DNA of 64,000 nucleotides. Source: Paraburkholderia xenovorans LB400. Lineage in GTDB: Bacteria > Pseudomonadota > Gammaproteobacteria > Burkholderiales > Burkholderiaceae. The notes below the pieces were generated by a model, which saw nothing but the letters and a program-made list of their open reading frames with translations, did not search any database and was not told where the DNA came from. Shown piece after piece: positions 17,778 to 26,554 of the stretch. Positions within the stretch are counted from its first letter, which is position 1, and the number at the start of each line of letters is the position of its first letter. The translations under genes and the position numbers were made by a program. The stretch lies in assembly GCF_000013645.1 (NCBI RefSeq), contig NC_007953.1, forward strand, positions 372,001-436,000, written 5' to 3'.

Positions 17778-18236
17778 ATGTCCTCTCTGCCAATGACCCA
17801 GCGCCCATCGCACGAAGACGAGGGACAGTTCGCGCTGTGGCGCTCGAAGTGTCCAGCCAGCGCTGTCGATTCCCTAAGCGTAGTCGTAGCCCATACGGAA
17901 ATTCCGGTAGGAGAGTCGATAGCGTTGCTGCTGAGATTGCGAGGTTTCGCTGCCGTAGCCATGTCGAGTATGGAAAACCTGGAGCTGATGCTTGAGCATT
18001 GGAAGCCGCGCGCGTTGCTGATCGACACGCGCCTGTGTCAGGCGGATGACTTCCGGCTCGTCCGCCATGCAGCTAGCGACACTGCCTTTAGTAGTGTTCT
18101 GATTGTCGCGCTGACTAACATTTTCCCCGAAGAGAGCCCGCAAGACATCAAGCGGATTGGCTTTGATGGCCTATGTCGCAGGCCATGCCCGGTGTGGAGA
18201 CTTGCGGATGTGCTTGACGGGCATTTTCACCCATAG
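17778..18236 (+). CDS. Atypical stand-alone receiver-domain protein
   Basis: 152 aa from ATG 17778 (GGGA nearby); the frame is open 42 bases further upstream. From residue about 35 it has the beta/alpha pattern of a CheY-like receiver: SLSVVVAHTE, ALLIDTRLCQADDF with the probable phospho-acceptor Asp, VLIVALTNIF with the conserved Thr, and GLCRRPCPVWRLADVL at the end. The acidic pair normally found after strand 1 is absent (VVAHTE), and the conserved Lys is Arg. It may therefore be phosphorylation-independent. It stands alone among IS remnants with no kinase nearby, so its partner is unknown. It could be a decaying gene. Confidence 0.5.
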   Translation: MSSLPMTQRPSHEDEGQFALWRSKCPASAVDSLSVVVAHTEIPVGESIALLLRLRGFAAVAMSSMENLELMLEHWKPRALLIDTRLCQADDFRLVRHAASDTAFSSVLIVALTNIFPEESPQDIKRIGFDGLCRRPCPVWRLADVLDGHFHP

Positions 18237-18239
18237 TCA

Positions 18240-18720
18240 GCTTCGCCGAGGTCGCGGCAAATAGCTACGCTGGATATTCTTCGATGCCTGCCGGGAAGGG
18301 GATCCGCGGAGCACTGAGTTCCTGTGGCTCTTCAGGACGTATTCGAGGTAGGCGCGCGGGTTGATATCGTTCAGCTTGCATGTTCCGATCAGGCTGTACA
18401 TTGCGGCGCCCCGCTCGCCGCCGCTGTCGGAGCCGGCAAACAGGAAGTTCTTCCTTCGGGGGCTCACGCAGCGCAGGGCGTTTTCAGCGAGGGCGTCGCT
18501 GATTCCAACGCGTCCGTCTTGGCAGTACAGAACGAGCACGTCCCATTAATTGAGCGAATAGCCGTTCGGTAGCCGGCTTGCCCAGGATATCAGCCCCTAT
18601 GCCATAGAACTTGCCGATCGGCTCGAGTGCGTGTCTTGGCGCATCGGTCGGCGTGCGGAACTGAACGTCGTATATATAACGTCTCGCGTGATCCCAGCAT
18701 GCGGCTTCAACGCGATCTAA
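18240..18720 (-). mobile_element. IS66-family transposase (TnpC) C-terminal remnant
   Basis: On the minus strand, LDRVEAACWDHARRYIYDVQ and LEPIGKFYGIGADILGK match the middle of IS66 transposases. A different frame then continues with GRVGISDALAENALRC, KNFLFAGSDSGGERGAAMY and INPRAYLEYVL, the conserved C-terminal region. The frameshift and missing N-terminus make it inactive. Confidence 0.78.
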
Positions 18721-18774
18721 GAGGGTGAACTCAACACGCTACGTTCAACGGTTCGATATCCTGAGGGCAGTCTG

Positions 18775-18897
18775 TATATGTTGAACGTCAGCGTTGCTGA
18801 TATCCGTCTTCTCACAGATGCCCGCTGCAGGTGTGCTGGTCCAGGGCTACCTCAACGGGCATGCAATCTGCTTATCGGTGCACTTGCTCTTCTTCAC
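18775..18897 (-). mobile_element. IS3-family orfA remnant
   Basis: From GTG 18897 the minus strand encodes KKSKCTDKQIA, an in-frame stop, then TPAAGICEKTDISNADVQ. This follows the usual IS3 OrfA helix-turn-helix start, in which K-K-S-x-x-T-x-x-Q-I-A is followed by a T-P-V-A-E-V-C-R-K-x-G-I-S stretch. It is only about 40 codons long and dead. Confidence 0.6.
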
Positions 18898-19283
18898 AGC
18901 ATGACCTCCGTCGCAGTTCCTGAATCATGCCGCTTTTTCGGCTCTGACTGCCCAAAGTCAGTCGGCCGCCCGAGAGGCCAATTCGATAAACCTCTTCGTT
19001 CTCCTGTTGACACCAATTTAACAAGGACCTTTCAATAACTGGATCTGTCGATCTTTCGAATCCGGTTGATTGATCCGTTCGCTGTGAAGCAAATGGACGA
19101 CGGAATCGATGCAACAGGCCACCTTAGAGTGTGCCATCTAAATTGCCGTGGAAATCCGCACGATGCCTGAATAGACGTTGTGCCACCGGGTGTCGACAGA
19201 TGCCTTTATGAGGCTTGAGCCATATGATCATAAAGGTGTACGTACGGTTATTGGGGGCGTACCGCAGCAATGCGGTACGGCTA

Positions 19284-19482
19284 CCCTGCCAGGACCATCG
19301 AAACGTCAAGTCCAGGACGAAGGTCATGCTTTTTCTCAAGCAGTTTAAGAGCACCGCGACCACGATTTCAGGCATCGAGTTGACGCGTCGCATTCACGAG
19401 GGGTCAACTCGATCTCGCAAAGCGGACCCTCAAGGATGCCGCTGTGTCGGCCGTACGGAATGCTATCCTGTCCGCTCGATAA
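19284..19482 (+). mobile_element. IS6-family transposase C-terminal remnant
   Basis: QDHRNVKSRTKVMLFLKQF and ATTISGIELTRRIHEG, followed one frame over by QLDLAKRTLKDAAV and SAVRNAILSAR then a stop, match the C-terminal end of IS6-like DDE transposases. It lies about 150 bp upstream of napE and marks the right border of the IS debris. Confidence 0.65.
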
Positions 19483-19636
19483 GGTATCCTGCCTATAGGA
19501 AACTTATCGACCGGCTTACCTGTTTGCAGTAAAAGCTCTTAAGTAAACTTGACGAATTGCTAAGCATCATCCAAAAATGAACCCTATGAGCTAAGGGGCA
19601 TCGCGGATCGCCACTGCGCAGGCATGGAGCTTCCAC

Positions 19637-19786
19637 ATGAATGACGAAGTTCGTAAGTCCGAAGAGCTGCGCAGTTTCCTGTTCCTGACCGTCGTCATGG
19701 TGCCCGTGTTGACGGTTGTATTAATCGCCACGTACGGTTTTATGGTCTGGTTCTACCAGTTGATGATTGGTGGGCCGCCTCATTGA
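19637..19786 (+). CDS. napE: NapE, small membrane protein of periplasmic nitrate reductase operon
   Basis: 49 aa: MNDEVRKSEELRSFLFLTVV, followed by one long hydrophobic helix (VPVLTVVLIATYGFMVWFYQ) and a short tail. The N-terminal K-x-x-E-L-R-x-F-L-F-L pattern and the single membrane span are characteristic of NapE, whose precise role is unknown. It is the first gene of the nap operon, 62 bases before napD. Confidence 0.85.
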   Translation: MNDEVRKSEELRSFLFLTVVMVPVLTVVLIATYGFMVWFYQLMIGGPPH

Positions 19787-19848
19787 CTTCCATTTTCTGA
19801 TCAGTGCGTTGCTGTGCGATAAGTCGGGTGTAAACCGGAGTCAAACTT

Positions 19849-20184
19849 ATGCCTGTTGTCAATGGATCGACAGTAACAACAGTCGTAACGGGCGACGAAT
19901 TACATATTGCCGGCATTGTGGTCCATGTGCAGCCGCGGCGGATTGCTGGCGTCCGGCAAGCGATCGGCATGCTGCCTGGTGCGGAGATTCATGCGATCAG
20001 CGAACTGGGTAAGCTGGTTGTCACACTCGAAGGCGGAACCGCGTCTGAAGTCGCCGAACAACTCCATGCCATCCATGCGTTGCCTGGCGTCTACTCCGCA
20101 GCACTTGTCTATCAGCATCACGAAGACATTGAATCGTTGAACGAGGAGCTAGCCGATGACGCTGTCCCGTCGCGCGTTTATTAA
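19849..20184 (+). CDS. napD: NapD, chaperone for NapA maturation
   Basis: 111 aa with the NapD ferredoxin-like fold: [20 protein letters not shown], then [21 protein letters not shown] and [16 protein letters not shown]. NapD binds the twin-arginine signal peptide of NapA in the cytoplasm and prevents export before the molybdenum cofactor is inserted. Its last 29 bases overlap the napA start, giving close coupling between chaperone and client. Confidence 0.9.
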   Translation: MPVVNGSTVTTVVTGDELHIAGIVVHVQPRRIAGVRQAIGMLPGAEIHAISELGKLVVTLEGGTASEVAEQLHAIHALPGVYSAALVYQHHEDIESLNEELADDAVPSRVY

Positions 20185-22639
20185 GCAGACCGCCGCGGCC
20201 ACGGCCGCTTCAGCGGCAGGGGTTGTGCTGCCGGGCGTGGACGCCCTGGCTGCGTCGGACAGCCTGACCTGGTCAAAGGCTCCGTGCCGATTTTGCGGGA
20301 CCGGCTGCGGTGTCAGCGTGGGCGTGAAGAACGGCAAGGTTGTGGCAACCCAGGGTGACCCGCAGGCCGAGGTCAATCGGGGCCTCAACTGCGTGAAAGG
20401 CTACTTCCTGTCGAAGATTATGTACGGCCAGGATCGTCTGACCACACCGCTGCTGCGCATGAAAGACGGCAAGTATGCCAAGGACGGCGAATTCGCGCCG
20501 GTCTCGTGGGATCAGGCCTTCGATGTAATGGCCGATCACTTCAAGCGCACCCTGAAAGAAAAGGGCCCGACAGCAGTGGGAATGTTTGGCTCGGGACAGT
20601 GGACGGTGTGGGAGGGCTACGCTGCCGTCAAACTTATGAAGGCGGGCTTTCGCAGCAACAATCTCGACCCCAACGCGCGTCACTGCATGGCCTCGGCCGT
20701 CACCGGCTTCATGCGCACGTTCGGTATGGACGAGCCAATGGGCTGCTATGACGATATCGAGCAGGCTGATACCTTCGTGCTGTGGGGCTCCAACATGTCG
20801 GAGATGCATCCCATCCTGTGGACCCGCATTACCGACCGCCGGCTCAGCACGCCCACGACGCGCGTGGTCGTGCTCTCGACCTTCGAGCATCGCAGCTTCG
20901 ATCTGGCCGACCAGACGATTATTTTTACACCGCAATCAGATCTGGCGATTCTGAACTACATCGCGAATTACATCATCCGCAACGGCAACGTGAATCGCGA
21001 TTTCGTCAACAGGCATACGGTTTTCAAGCAAGGCAACGCCGACATCGGTTATGGCCTGCGGCCCGACAACCCGTTGCAGAAAACGGCCAGGAATGCGGGC
21101 GACCCAAATGGTTCGCAGCCGATTACGTTCGACGAATTTGCGAAATTCGTCTCGAAGTATGACGCGGCCTATGTGACGAAGCTCTCAGGTGTGCCGCAAA
21201 ACAAGCTCGATCAACTTGCCCGGCTGTATGCTGATCCGAAGGTCAAGGTGATGTCGTTCTGGACCATGGGCTTCAACCAGCACACGCGTGGCACGTGGGC
21301 CAACAACATGGTCTACAACCTGCATCTGCTGACCGGCAAGATCGCCACGCCCGGCAACAGTCCGTTTTCGCTGACGGGGCAGCCGTCCGCATGCGGTACG
21401 GCGCGCGAAGTGGGGACCTTTTCGCACCGGCTGCCGGCCGACATGGTGGTCACCAACCCGAAGCATCGTGAGGAGGCCGAGCATATCTGGAAACTGCCGG
21501 CAGGCACGATTCCGGACAAACCGGGCTATCACGCAGTCCTGCAGAACCGCATGCTGCGCGACGGCAAGCTCAACGCCTACTGGGTGCAGGTGAACAACAA
21601 CGTGCAGGCTGCTGCCAATATCAATGGAGAAGCGTTGCCGGGTTATCGGAATCCACAAGCCTTCGTGGTGGTGTCGGATGTGTATCCCACAGTCACCGCG
21701 GTGGCGGCAGACCTGATCCTGCCCTCGGCGATGTGGGTTGAAAAGGAGGGCGCGTACGGCAACGCCGAGCGGCGCACCCAGTTCTGGCATCAACTGGTCG
21801 ACGCACCGGCCGGCGCCCGCTCCGACCTGTGGCAACTGGTCGAGTTTTCAAAGCGCTTCAAGGTCGAAGAAGTCTGGCCTGCGGATTTGCTCGCGAAGAA
21901 GCCAGAGTACAGGGGCAAGACGCTCTACGACGTGCTGTATCGTAACGGCCAGGTCGACAGGTTTGCCCTTACGGAAACTGATTCCCACTATCGGAACGAC
22001 GAAGCCAAGGCGTTTGGTTTCTACATTCAGAAGGGCCTGTTCGAGGAGTACGCAAGCTTCGGCCGTGGCCATGGCCATGATCTCGCGCCATTCGACGCGT
22101 ATCACAAGGCGCGCGGTCTGCGCTGGCCGGTGGTCAACGGAAAGGAAACGCGCTGGCGCTATAAGGAAGGTTCCGATCCTTACGTGAAAACAGGCACCGG
22201 CTGGCAGTTCTACGGCAATCCCGATGGCCGCGCGGTGATCTATGCGCTGCCTTACGAGCCACCCCCAGAAGTTCCGGACAAGGAGTATCCATTCTGGCTC
22301 GCTACCGGTCGTGTGCTGGAACATTGGCACTCGGGTTCGATGACGCGGCGCGTGCCCGAGCTGTACCGCGCGTTTCCAAATGCGGTGTGCTTCATGCATC
22401 CCGACGACGCGAAAGCAATGGGTGTGCGGCGCGGAGTAGAGGTCAAGGTAATGTCGCGGCGCGGCTACATCCTGACGCGGGTCGAGACGCGCGGACGTGA
22501 CAAGCCGCCGCGCGGGCTGGTCTTCGTGCCATGGTTCGATTCAAGCCAGTTGATCAACAAGGTGACGCTGGACGCAACTGACCCGATCTCGCTACAGACC
22601 GACTACAAGAAGTGCGCGGTCAAGATCGTCAAGGTATAG
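20156..22639 (+). CDS. napA: NapA, periplasmic nitrate reductase catalytic subunit
   Basis: 827 aa, full length for NapA. The Tat signal is [14 protein letters not shown], with cleavage near DALAAS. The [4Fe-4S] site is C-x2-C-x3-C ([13 protein letters not shown]), with the fourth Cys in [10 protein letters not shown]. The Mo-coordinating Cys lies in [14 protein letters not shown], at about residue 180. The MGD-binding region extends to [19 protein letters not shown] and the C-terminal LVFVPWFD. It reduces nitrate to nitrite in the periplasm with electrons from NapBC. In aerobes this enzyme often disposes of excess reductant or starts denitrification. Confidence 0.96.
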   Translation: MTLSRRAFIKQTAAATAASAAGVVLPGVDALAASDSLTWSKAPCRFCGTGCGVSVGVKNGKVVATQGDPQAEVNRGLNCVKGYFLSKIMYGQDRLTTPLLRMKDGKYAKDGEFAPVSWDQAFDVMADHFKRTLKEKGPTAVGMFGSGQWTVWEGYAAVKLMKAGFRSNNLDPNARHCMASAVTGFMRTFGMDEPMGCYDDIEQADTFVLWGSNMSEMHPILWTRITDRRLSTPTTRVVVLSTFEHRSFDLADQTIIFTPQSDLAILNYIANYIIRNGNVNRDFVNRHTVFKQGNADIGYGLRPDNPLQKTARNAGDPNGSQPITFDEFAKFVSKYDAAYVTKLSGVPQNKLDQLARLYADPKVKVMSFWTMGFNQHTRGTWANNMVYNLHLLTGKIATPGNSPFSLTGQPSACGTAREVGTFSHRLPADMVVTNPKHREEAEHIWKLPAGTIPDKPGYHAVLQNRMLRDGKLNAYWVQVNNNVQAAANINGEALPGYRNPQAFVVVSDVYPTVTAVAADLILPSAMWVEKEGAYGNAERRTQFWHQLVDAPAGARSDLWQLVEFSKRFKVEEVWPADLLAKKPEYRGKTLYDVLYRNGQVDRFALTETDSHYRNDEAKAFGFYIQKGLFEEYASFGRGHGHDLAPFDAYHKARGLRWPVVNGKETRWRYKEGSDPYVKTGTGWQFYGNPDGRAVIYALPYEPPPEVPDKEYPFWLATGRVLEHWHSGSMTRRVPELYRAFPNAVCFMHPDDAKAMGVRRGVEVKVMSRRGYILTRVETRGRDKPPRGLVFVPWFDSSQLINKVTLDATDPISLQTDYKKCAVKIVKV

Positions 22640-22648
22640 GAGCCTGTC

Positions 22649-23128
22649 ATGCGGGCCTGGATCGTACTTGCCGTCATTTCGATGATTGCGCTTACGGCGA
22701 GCGCTCAGCCGACCGTTCCGGCTGAGCCGTTCCACGATACGTTGCGCGGACTGACGCCACTCGACGAAGAGGCCAAGCCGCCGCTGATCGCGCCGGTCGA
22801 CAACAGGGACGTGATCCGCGCACGCGCGTACGCGCAGCAGCCACCGACGATTCCGCACAAGATCGATGGCTACCAGCTCGACCGCAACGCGAACCGTTGT
22901 CTGGCCTGCCATGCGCGCAGCCGTGCGGCGGAAAGCGGGGCGGTGCCGGTGGCCGTCTCGCACTATACGGACCGGACTGGCGAAACACTTGAGCACATCT
23001 CGCCGCGCCGCTATTTCTGCACGCAGTGTCATGTCACGCAGGCCGATGCGAAACCGCTAGTCGCCAATACGTTTACCGATCTACCGGACGTCAGGTTGCC
23101 GCCGGCGCGGCAGACGGTAAAAAAATAG
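22649..23128 (+). CDS. napB: NapB, dihaem cytochrome c subunit
   Basis: 159 aa with a signal peptide ([17 protein letters not shown]) and two haem c sites, CLACH (about residue 89) and CTQCH (about residue 127). It has the NapB motif [18 protein letters not shown]. It forms the periplasmic complex with NapA and passes electrons from NapC. The ATG is 9 bases after the napA stop. Confidence 0.95.
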   Translation: MRAWIVLAVISMIALTASAQPTVPAEPFHDTLRGLTPLDEEAKPPLIAPVDNRDVIRARAYAQQPPTIPHKIDGYQLDRNANRCLACHARSRAAESGAVPVAVSHYTDRTGETLEHISPRRYFCTQCHVTQADAKPLVANTFTDLPDVRLPPARQTVKK

Positions 23129-23138
23129 AGGCGTCAAG

Positions 23139-23753
23139 ATGCGCGATCTGATCCGGCGCTACTGGAAAACCATCAACCGGCCGACTGCATACTACAGTCT
23201 GGGCTTCCTGACGCTGGGTGGCTTCATTGCGGGCGTGGTGTTCTGGGGGGCGTTCAATACGGCGATGGAGTTAACCAATACCGAGGCATTTTGCACCGGC
23301 TGTCATGAAATGCGCGATAACACTTACGCCGAGCTGAAAACCACTATTCACTACAGCAATCGCAGTGGCTTCCATGCGAAGTGCTCGGATTGCCACGTGC
23401 CGCATGAATGGACCGCGAAGATCGCCCGCAAGATGCAGGCGTCCAAAGAGGTTTGGGCGAAGGTGTTCGGCGTAGTGAATACGCGTGAGAAGTTCGAGGA
23501 CAAGCGGCTCGAGCTGGCGGAGCACGAATGGGCACGCTTCAAGGCCAACGACTCGCTGGAGTGCCGCAATTGCCATCAATTCGAATATATGGATTTCACG
23601 CGGCAGAGTCCGCGCGCGCAGGAGGCGCATCAGCGTTTCCTGGCGACTGGCGAGAGAACCTGTATCGATTGCCATAAGGGGATCGCTCATCAACTGCCGA
23701 ACATGACGCAGGCGCAGGCTGACGCGGATGCAAAGCAGGCGGCCGGGCACTGA
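23139..23753 (+). CDS. napC: NapC, membrane-anchored tetrahaem quinol dehydrogenase
   Basis: 204 aa. One N-terminal membrane anchor ([20 protein letters not shown]) is followed by four haem c motifs: CTGCH, CSDCH, CRNCH and CIDCH. It oxidises quinol at the inner membrane and donates to NapB. No napF, napG or napH is present, so quinol oxidation depends on this protein. All six Nap haems require the Ccm system encoded directly downstream. Confidence 0.95.
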   Translation: MRDLIRRYWKTINRPTAYYSLGFLTLGGFIAGVVFWGAFNTAMELTNTEAFCTGCHEMRDNTYAELKTTIHYSNRSGFHAKCSDCHVPHEWTAKIARKMQASKEVWAKVFGVVNTREKFEDKRLELAEHEWARFKANDSLECRNCHQFEYMDFTRQSPRAQEAHQRFLATGERTCIDCHKGIAHQLPNMTQAQADADAKQAAGH

Positions 23754-23807
23754 TCATGTGGGGCGAGGGCGATTCTTCCATCACTGCAACCAGCATGACG
23801 GTGCGCG

Positions 23808-24494
23808 ATGCTTTCAATTGAGAGGCTGGGCGTGGGACGGGGCGGCCAGATGGTTGCCAGCGGCATCGACCTGTGTATTGAAGCGGGTTGGGCCTTGCAG
23901 ATTCATGGCGCGAACGGCAGCGGCAAGACTACGCTGCTGCGCGTGCTGGCCGGCCTGATGCCGCCGGCGGGCGGCCAAGTCAGCTGGTACGGAGCGAACG
24001 TGCGCGCGCATCCGGAGAAGTTTCGGCGCGACCTTGCATTTGTGGGGCACGCCAATGGCGTCAACGATGACCTCACCGTACTCGAAAATCTCCGCTTCGC
24101 CACGCTGCTAGGGGCCGGTTCGGGCGCACCTGACGGCACCTCCTCCGTGCCGGCGTCTGGCCGGTCGGGCGTGGCTGCGCCGCCGTCCAGGCGCGACATG
24201 CTCGCGCGTGCGGGCATGTTGCCGCTACAGCACACACGGGCGGGCTGTCTCTCGCAAGGTCAGCGCCGCCGCGTCGCGCTCGCCCGGCTGATGCTCGATC
24301 GCAAGCCGCTGTGGTTGCTCGACGAGCCGGGCGACGCGCTCGACGACAGCGCATCGGGCTGGCTTCACGAGTGCCTCGCCCTCCATATGCAGGACGGCGG
24401 CATCGTAGTGGCCACGACGCACCGGTCGCTGCAAACACCGGCCGCCCGAACGCGGCATCTACATCTTGAACGGAGCGGCGCATGGCTGGACTGA
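23808..24494 (+). CDS. ccmA: CcmA, haem exporter ATP-binding subunit
   Basis: 228 aa ABC ATPase: Walker A GANGSGKTT, signature CLSQGQRRRVALARL (LSQGQ instead of LSGGQ, usual for CcmA) and Walker B PLWLLDEPGDALDD. A Ser/Pro-rich insertion of about 25 residues (GAPDGTSSVPASGR and on) lies between Walker A and the signature. CcmA with CcmB drives release of holo-CcmE. It starts 54 bases after napC and overlaps ccmB. Confidence 0.93.
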   Translation: MLSIERLGVGRGGQMVASGIDLCIEAGWALQIHGANGSGKTTLLRVLAGLMPPAGGQVSWYGANVRAHPEKFRRDLAFVGHANGVNDDLTVLENLRFATLLGAGSGAPDGTSSVPASGRSGVAAPPSRRDMLARAGMLPLQHTRAGCLSQGQRRRVALARLMLDRKPLWLLDEPGDALDDSASGWLHECLALHMQDGGIVVATTHRSLQTPAARTRHLHLERSGAWLD

Positions 24495-25150
24495 CGTTGG
24501 GCGTGATCCGCCGCGAACTCGCGTTGACCTGGCGCAGGCGCACGGTCACGCTCGGCAGCCTGATGTTCTTCGTGATTGCATCGAGCCTTTTCCCGCTCGC
24601 CGTAGGCCCCGATCCGAAGCTTTTGCAGGCGATCGCCCCCGGCGTGCTATGGGTCACCGCATTGCTCGCCGCGATGCTGTCGGCTGGGCATCTGTTCGCT
24701 CAGGACTTCGCGAGCGGCACGCTCGAACAGATGCTGCTGTCGCCTTGGCCGCTACCTGGCATCGTGTTCGGCAAGATCGTCGCGCACTGGCTGACAGGCG
24801 GCCTCGCCCAGGTGCTGCTTGCACCGGTCGTGGCGCTGCAATACGAGCTCGGCTGGCGCGCTACGCTGCCGCTGATGGGCTCGCTGCTGCTCGGCACACC
24901 GCTGCTGAGCCTGATCGGCTCGATGGGCGCGGCGCTGACACTCGGCGTGCGCGGCGGCGGTGTGACGCTCGCGTTGGTGATCCTGCCGCTCTACGTCCCT
25001 GTGCTGATCTTCGGCGTCAGTGCGTCCGATCCAGGGACAAGCGCAGCCTGGTCCAAAGCGAACTTCTCGCTGCTTGGCGCAGCGCTGTGCGCCGCCGGCT
25101 TGCTGTGTCCCTGGGCGAGCGCTGTGGCATTGCGAATCGCTTTGGAGTGA
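24482..25150 (+). CDS. ccmB: CcmB, haem exporter membrane subunit
   Basis: 222 aa with six predicted membrane helices and the CcmB opening LGVIRRELALTWRRRTVTLG. The conserved FAQDFASGTLEQMLLSPWPL follows at about residues 76-95. It pairs with CcmA as the membrane part of the ABC complex acting on the CcmC-haem-CcmE adduct. The start overlaps ccmA by 13 bases. Confidence 0.93.
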   Translation: MAGLTLGVIRRELALTWRRRTVTLGSLMFFVIASSLFPLAVGPDPKLLQAIAPGVLWVTALLAAMLSAGHLFAQDFASGTLEQMLLSPWPLPGIVFGKIVAHWLTGGLAQVLLAPVVALQYELGWRATLPLMGSLLLGTPLLSLIGSMGAALTLGVRGGGVTLALVILPLYVPVLIFGVSASDPGTSAAWSKANFSLLGAALCAAGLLCPWASAVALRIALE

Positions 25151-25153
25151 GTA

Positions 25154-25903
25154 ATGCACATGACCCGGATAAACTGGTTTCACTACGCATCACCGCGCGT
25201 GTTCGATGGTCTTGCCGCCCGCCTCGCGCCCTGCTTCGCGGTGGTATCAGGCGTACTCATACTCGCCGGGCTCGCGATTGGGCTCGTGATTGCACCCACT
25301 GATGCGCTTCAGGGGGACGTCTACCGGATCATGTTCGTGCATGTCCCCGCGGCATGGATGTCGATGTTCATCTACGTCGTGATGGCCATGTACTGCGCGC
25401 TGGGTCTTGTATTCAATGCGCGGCTTGCCGCGATGATGGCGTTGGCGCTGGCGCCGACCGGCGCGCTTTTCACGTTCATTGCGTTGCTGTCCGGCGCCCT
25501 GTGGGGCAAACCGACCTGGGGCGCATGGTGGGTCTGGGACGCACGCCTGAGTTCCGAGCTGATCCTGCTTTTTCTGTACATTGGCTTTATATCGCTGCAC
25601 GCCGCAATCGACGAGCCACGCCGGGCCGATCGTGCGTGTGCCGTGCTGGGTTTGATCGGTGTGGTCAACATCCCGGTGATCTATTTTTCGGTGCAGTGGT
25701 GGTACACGCTGCATCAGGGGCCGTCGCTGGGTTTCGGTAGCGGCGTCTCGATGAGTGAGTCCATGGTGTGGGGCATCGTTGTGATGAGCTTCGGCTTCTG
25801 GGCATACTCGATCGCCGTGACCTTTGTGCGCGTGCGCGTGATCATCCGCACGCGTGAACGTACCTCGCCCTGGGAGGCGCGGCTTGAGGAGCGTCCAGCA
25901 TGA
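25154..25903 (+). CDS. ccmC: CcmC, haem-handling WWD-domain protein
   Basis: 249 aa, six membrane helices. The haem-binding tryptophan-rich loop is WGKPTWGAWWVWDARLSSEL, flanked by the two His ligands (FVHVPAAWMSM; QWWYTLHQGPS). CcmC loads haem onto CcmE in the periplasm. It directly follows ccmB, and its TGA overlaps the ccmD ATG. Confidence 0.94.
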   Translation: MHMTRINWFHYASPRVFDGLAARLAPCFAVVSGVLILAGLAIGLVIAPTDALQGDVYRIMFVHVPAAWMSMFIYVVMAMYCALGLVFNARLAAMMALALAPTGALFTFIALLSGALWGKPTWGAWWVWDARLSSELILLFLYIGFISLHAAIDEPRRADRACAVLGLIGVVNIPVIYFSVQWWYTLHQGPSLGFGSGVSMSESMVWGIVVMSFGFWAYSIAVTFVRVRVIIRTRERTSPWEARLEERPA

Positions 25904-26076
25904 GCGACTTGTCTGGCGTAGCGGCGATGCTCGCGCACACTCCCTATCTGAGCGCGGCGTTGTTGAGCACCTTTGTGCTGCTTGGGCTCGAAGCGTGGTG
26001 GGTGCGCTCGCTCTATCGTGAGCGGGGCGATTCGAACGTGCCCGGCGCCGATCCAGGACCCCCGGATGAGACCTAG
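25900..26076 (+). CDS. ccmD: CcmD, small membrane adaptor of the haem exporter
   Basis: 58 aa: one membrane helix ([18 protein letters not shown]) followed by a short basic cytoplasmic tail (VRSLYRERG), as in CcmD. It is required for holo-CcmE release from CcmABC. The ATG overlaps the ccmC stop (ATGA), and its own end overlaps the ccmE start. Confidence 0.85.
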   Translation: MSDLSGVAAMLAHTPYLSAALLSTFVLLGLEAWWVRSLYRERGDSNVPGADPGPPDET

Positions 26077-26554
26077 AAGCTGGCGTCTCGTCTGGGTCGT
26101 CGGCGGCGTAGCTGTCGCGGGACTCGCCTGCGCGCTCGTGCTGAACGCCTTCCGGGCCAACGTCGTGTTTTTCGTCAGTCCGAGCCAGATTGCGGCGCAG
26201 GAGATACCGGTGACGCGGCACTTTCGTCTGGGTGGCCTTGTCGAGCGGGGCTCGCTCAGGCGCGACGGCGACGGTTTGACCGTGCACTTCGTGGTGACCG
26301 ATACCGCAACGGAGATCGCGGTGATCTATCACGGCGTGTTGCCGGACCTGTTTCGCGAAGGCAGCGGCGTCGTTGCGCAAGGCACGCTAGGCGGTGACGG
26401 TCAGTTCCATGCCGATCAGGTGCTTGCCAAACATGACGAGAAGTACCAACCGCCGGAAGTCAGCGGCGCGTTGCGCCGCGCACAAGGCGGCCGGCAAGGA
26501 TTGACCACGCTGCACGCCGCTGCCGGCAGGACTGAAGGAGGAACCGGGCCTTGA
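26066..26554 (+). CDS. ccmE: CcmE, periplasmic haem chaperone
   Basis: 162 aa from ATG 26066. It has an N-terminal anchor ([19 protein letters not shown]), the beta-barrel region [13 protein letters not shown] and [15 protein letters not shown], and the haem-binding His in [14 protein letters not shown]. The tail has [14 protein letters not shown]. CcmE carries haem covalently from CcmC to CcmF. The upstream extension of the frame overlaps ccmD and is not needed. Confidence 0.92.
   Translation: MRPRSWRLVWVVGGVAVAGLACALVLNAFRANVVFFVSPSQIAAQEIPVTRHFRLGGLVERGSLRRDGDGLTVHFVVTDTATEIAVIYHGVLPDLFREGSGVVAQGTLGGDGQFHADQVLAKHDEKYQPPEVSGALRRAQGGRQGLTTLHAAAGRTEGGTGP

Noticed and set aside
17348-18028. 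226-aa minus-strand open frame
   Set aside because: No recognisable domain; overlaps the receiver-like ORF on the other strand, which has a fold pattern.
19550-19636. FNR/Anr site ahead of napE
   Set aside because: TTGACGAATTGCTAA resembles only one half of the TTGAT-N4-ATCAA consensus; the second half site is absent.
25247-26380. 377-aa minus-strand open frame
   Set aside because: Antisense to ccmC, ccmD and ccmE; low-complexity composition, no motif.
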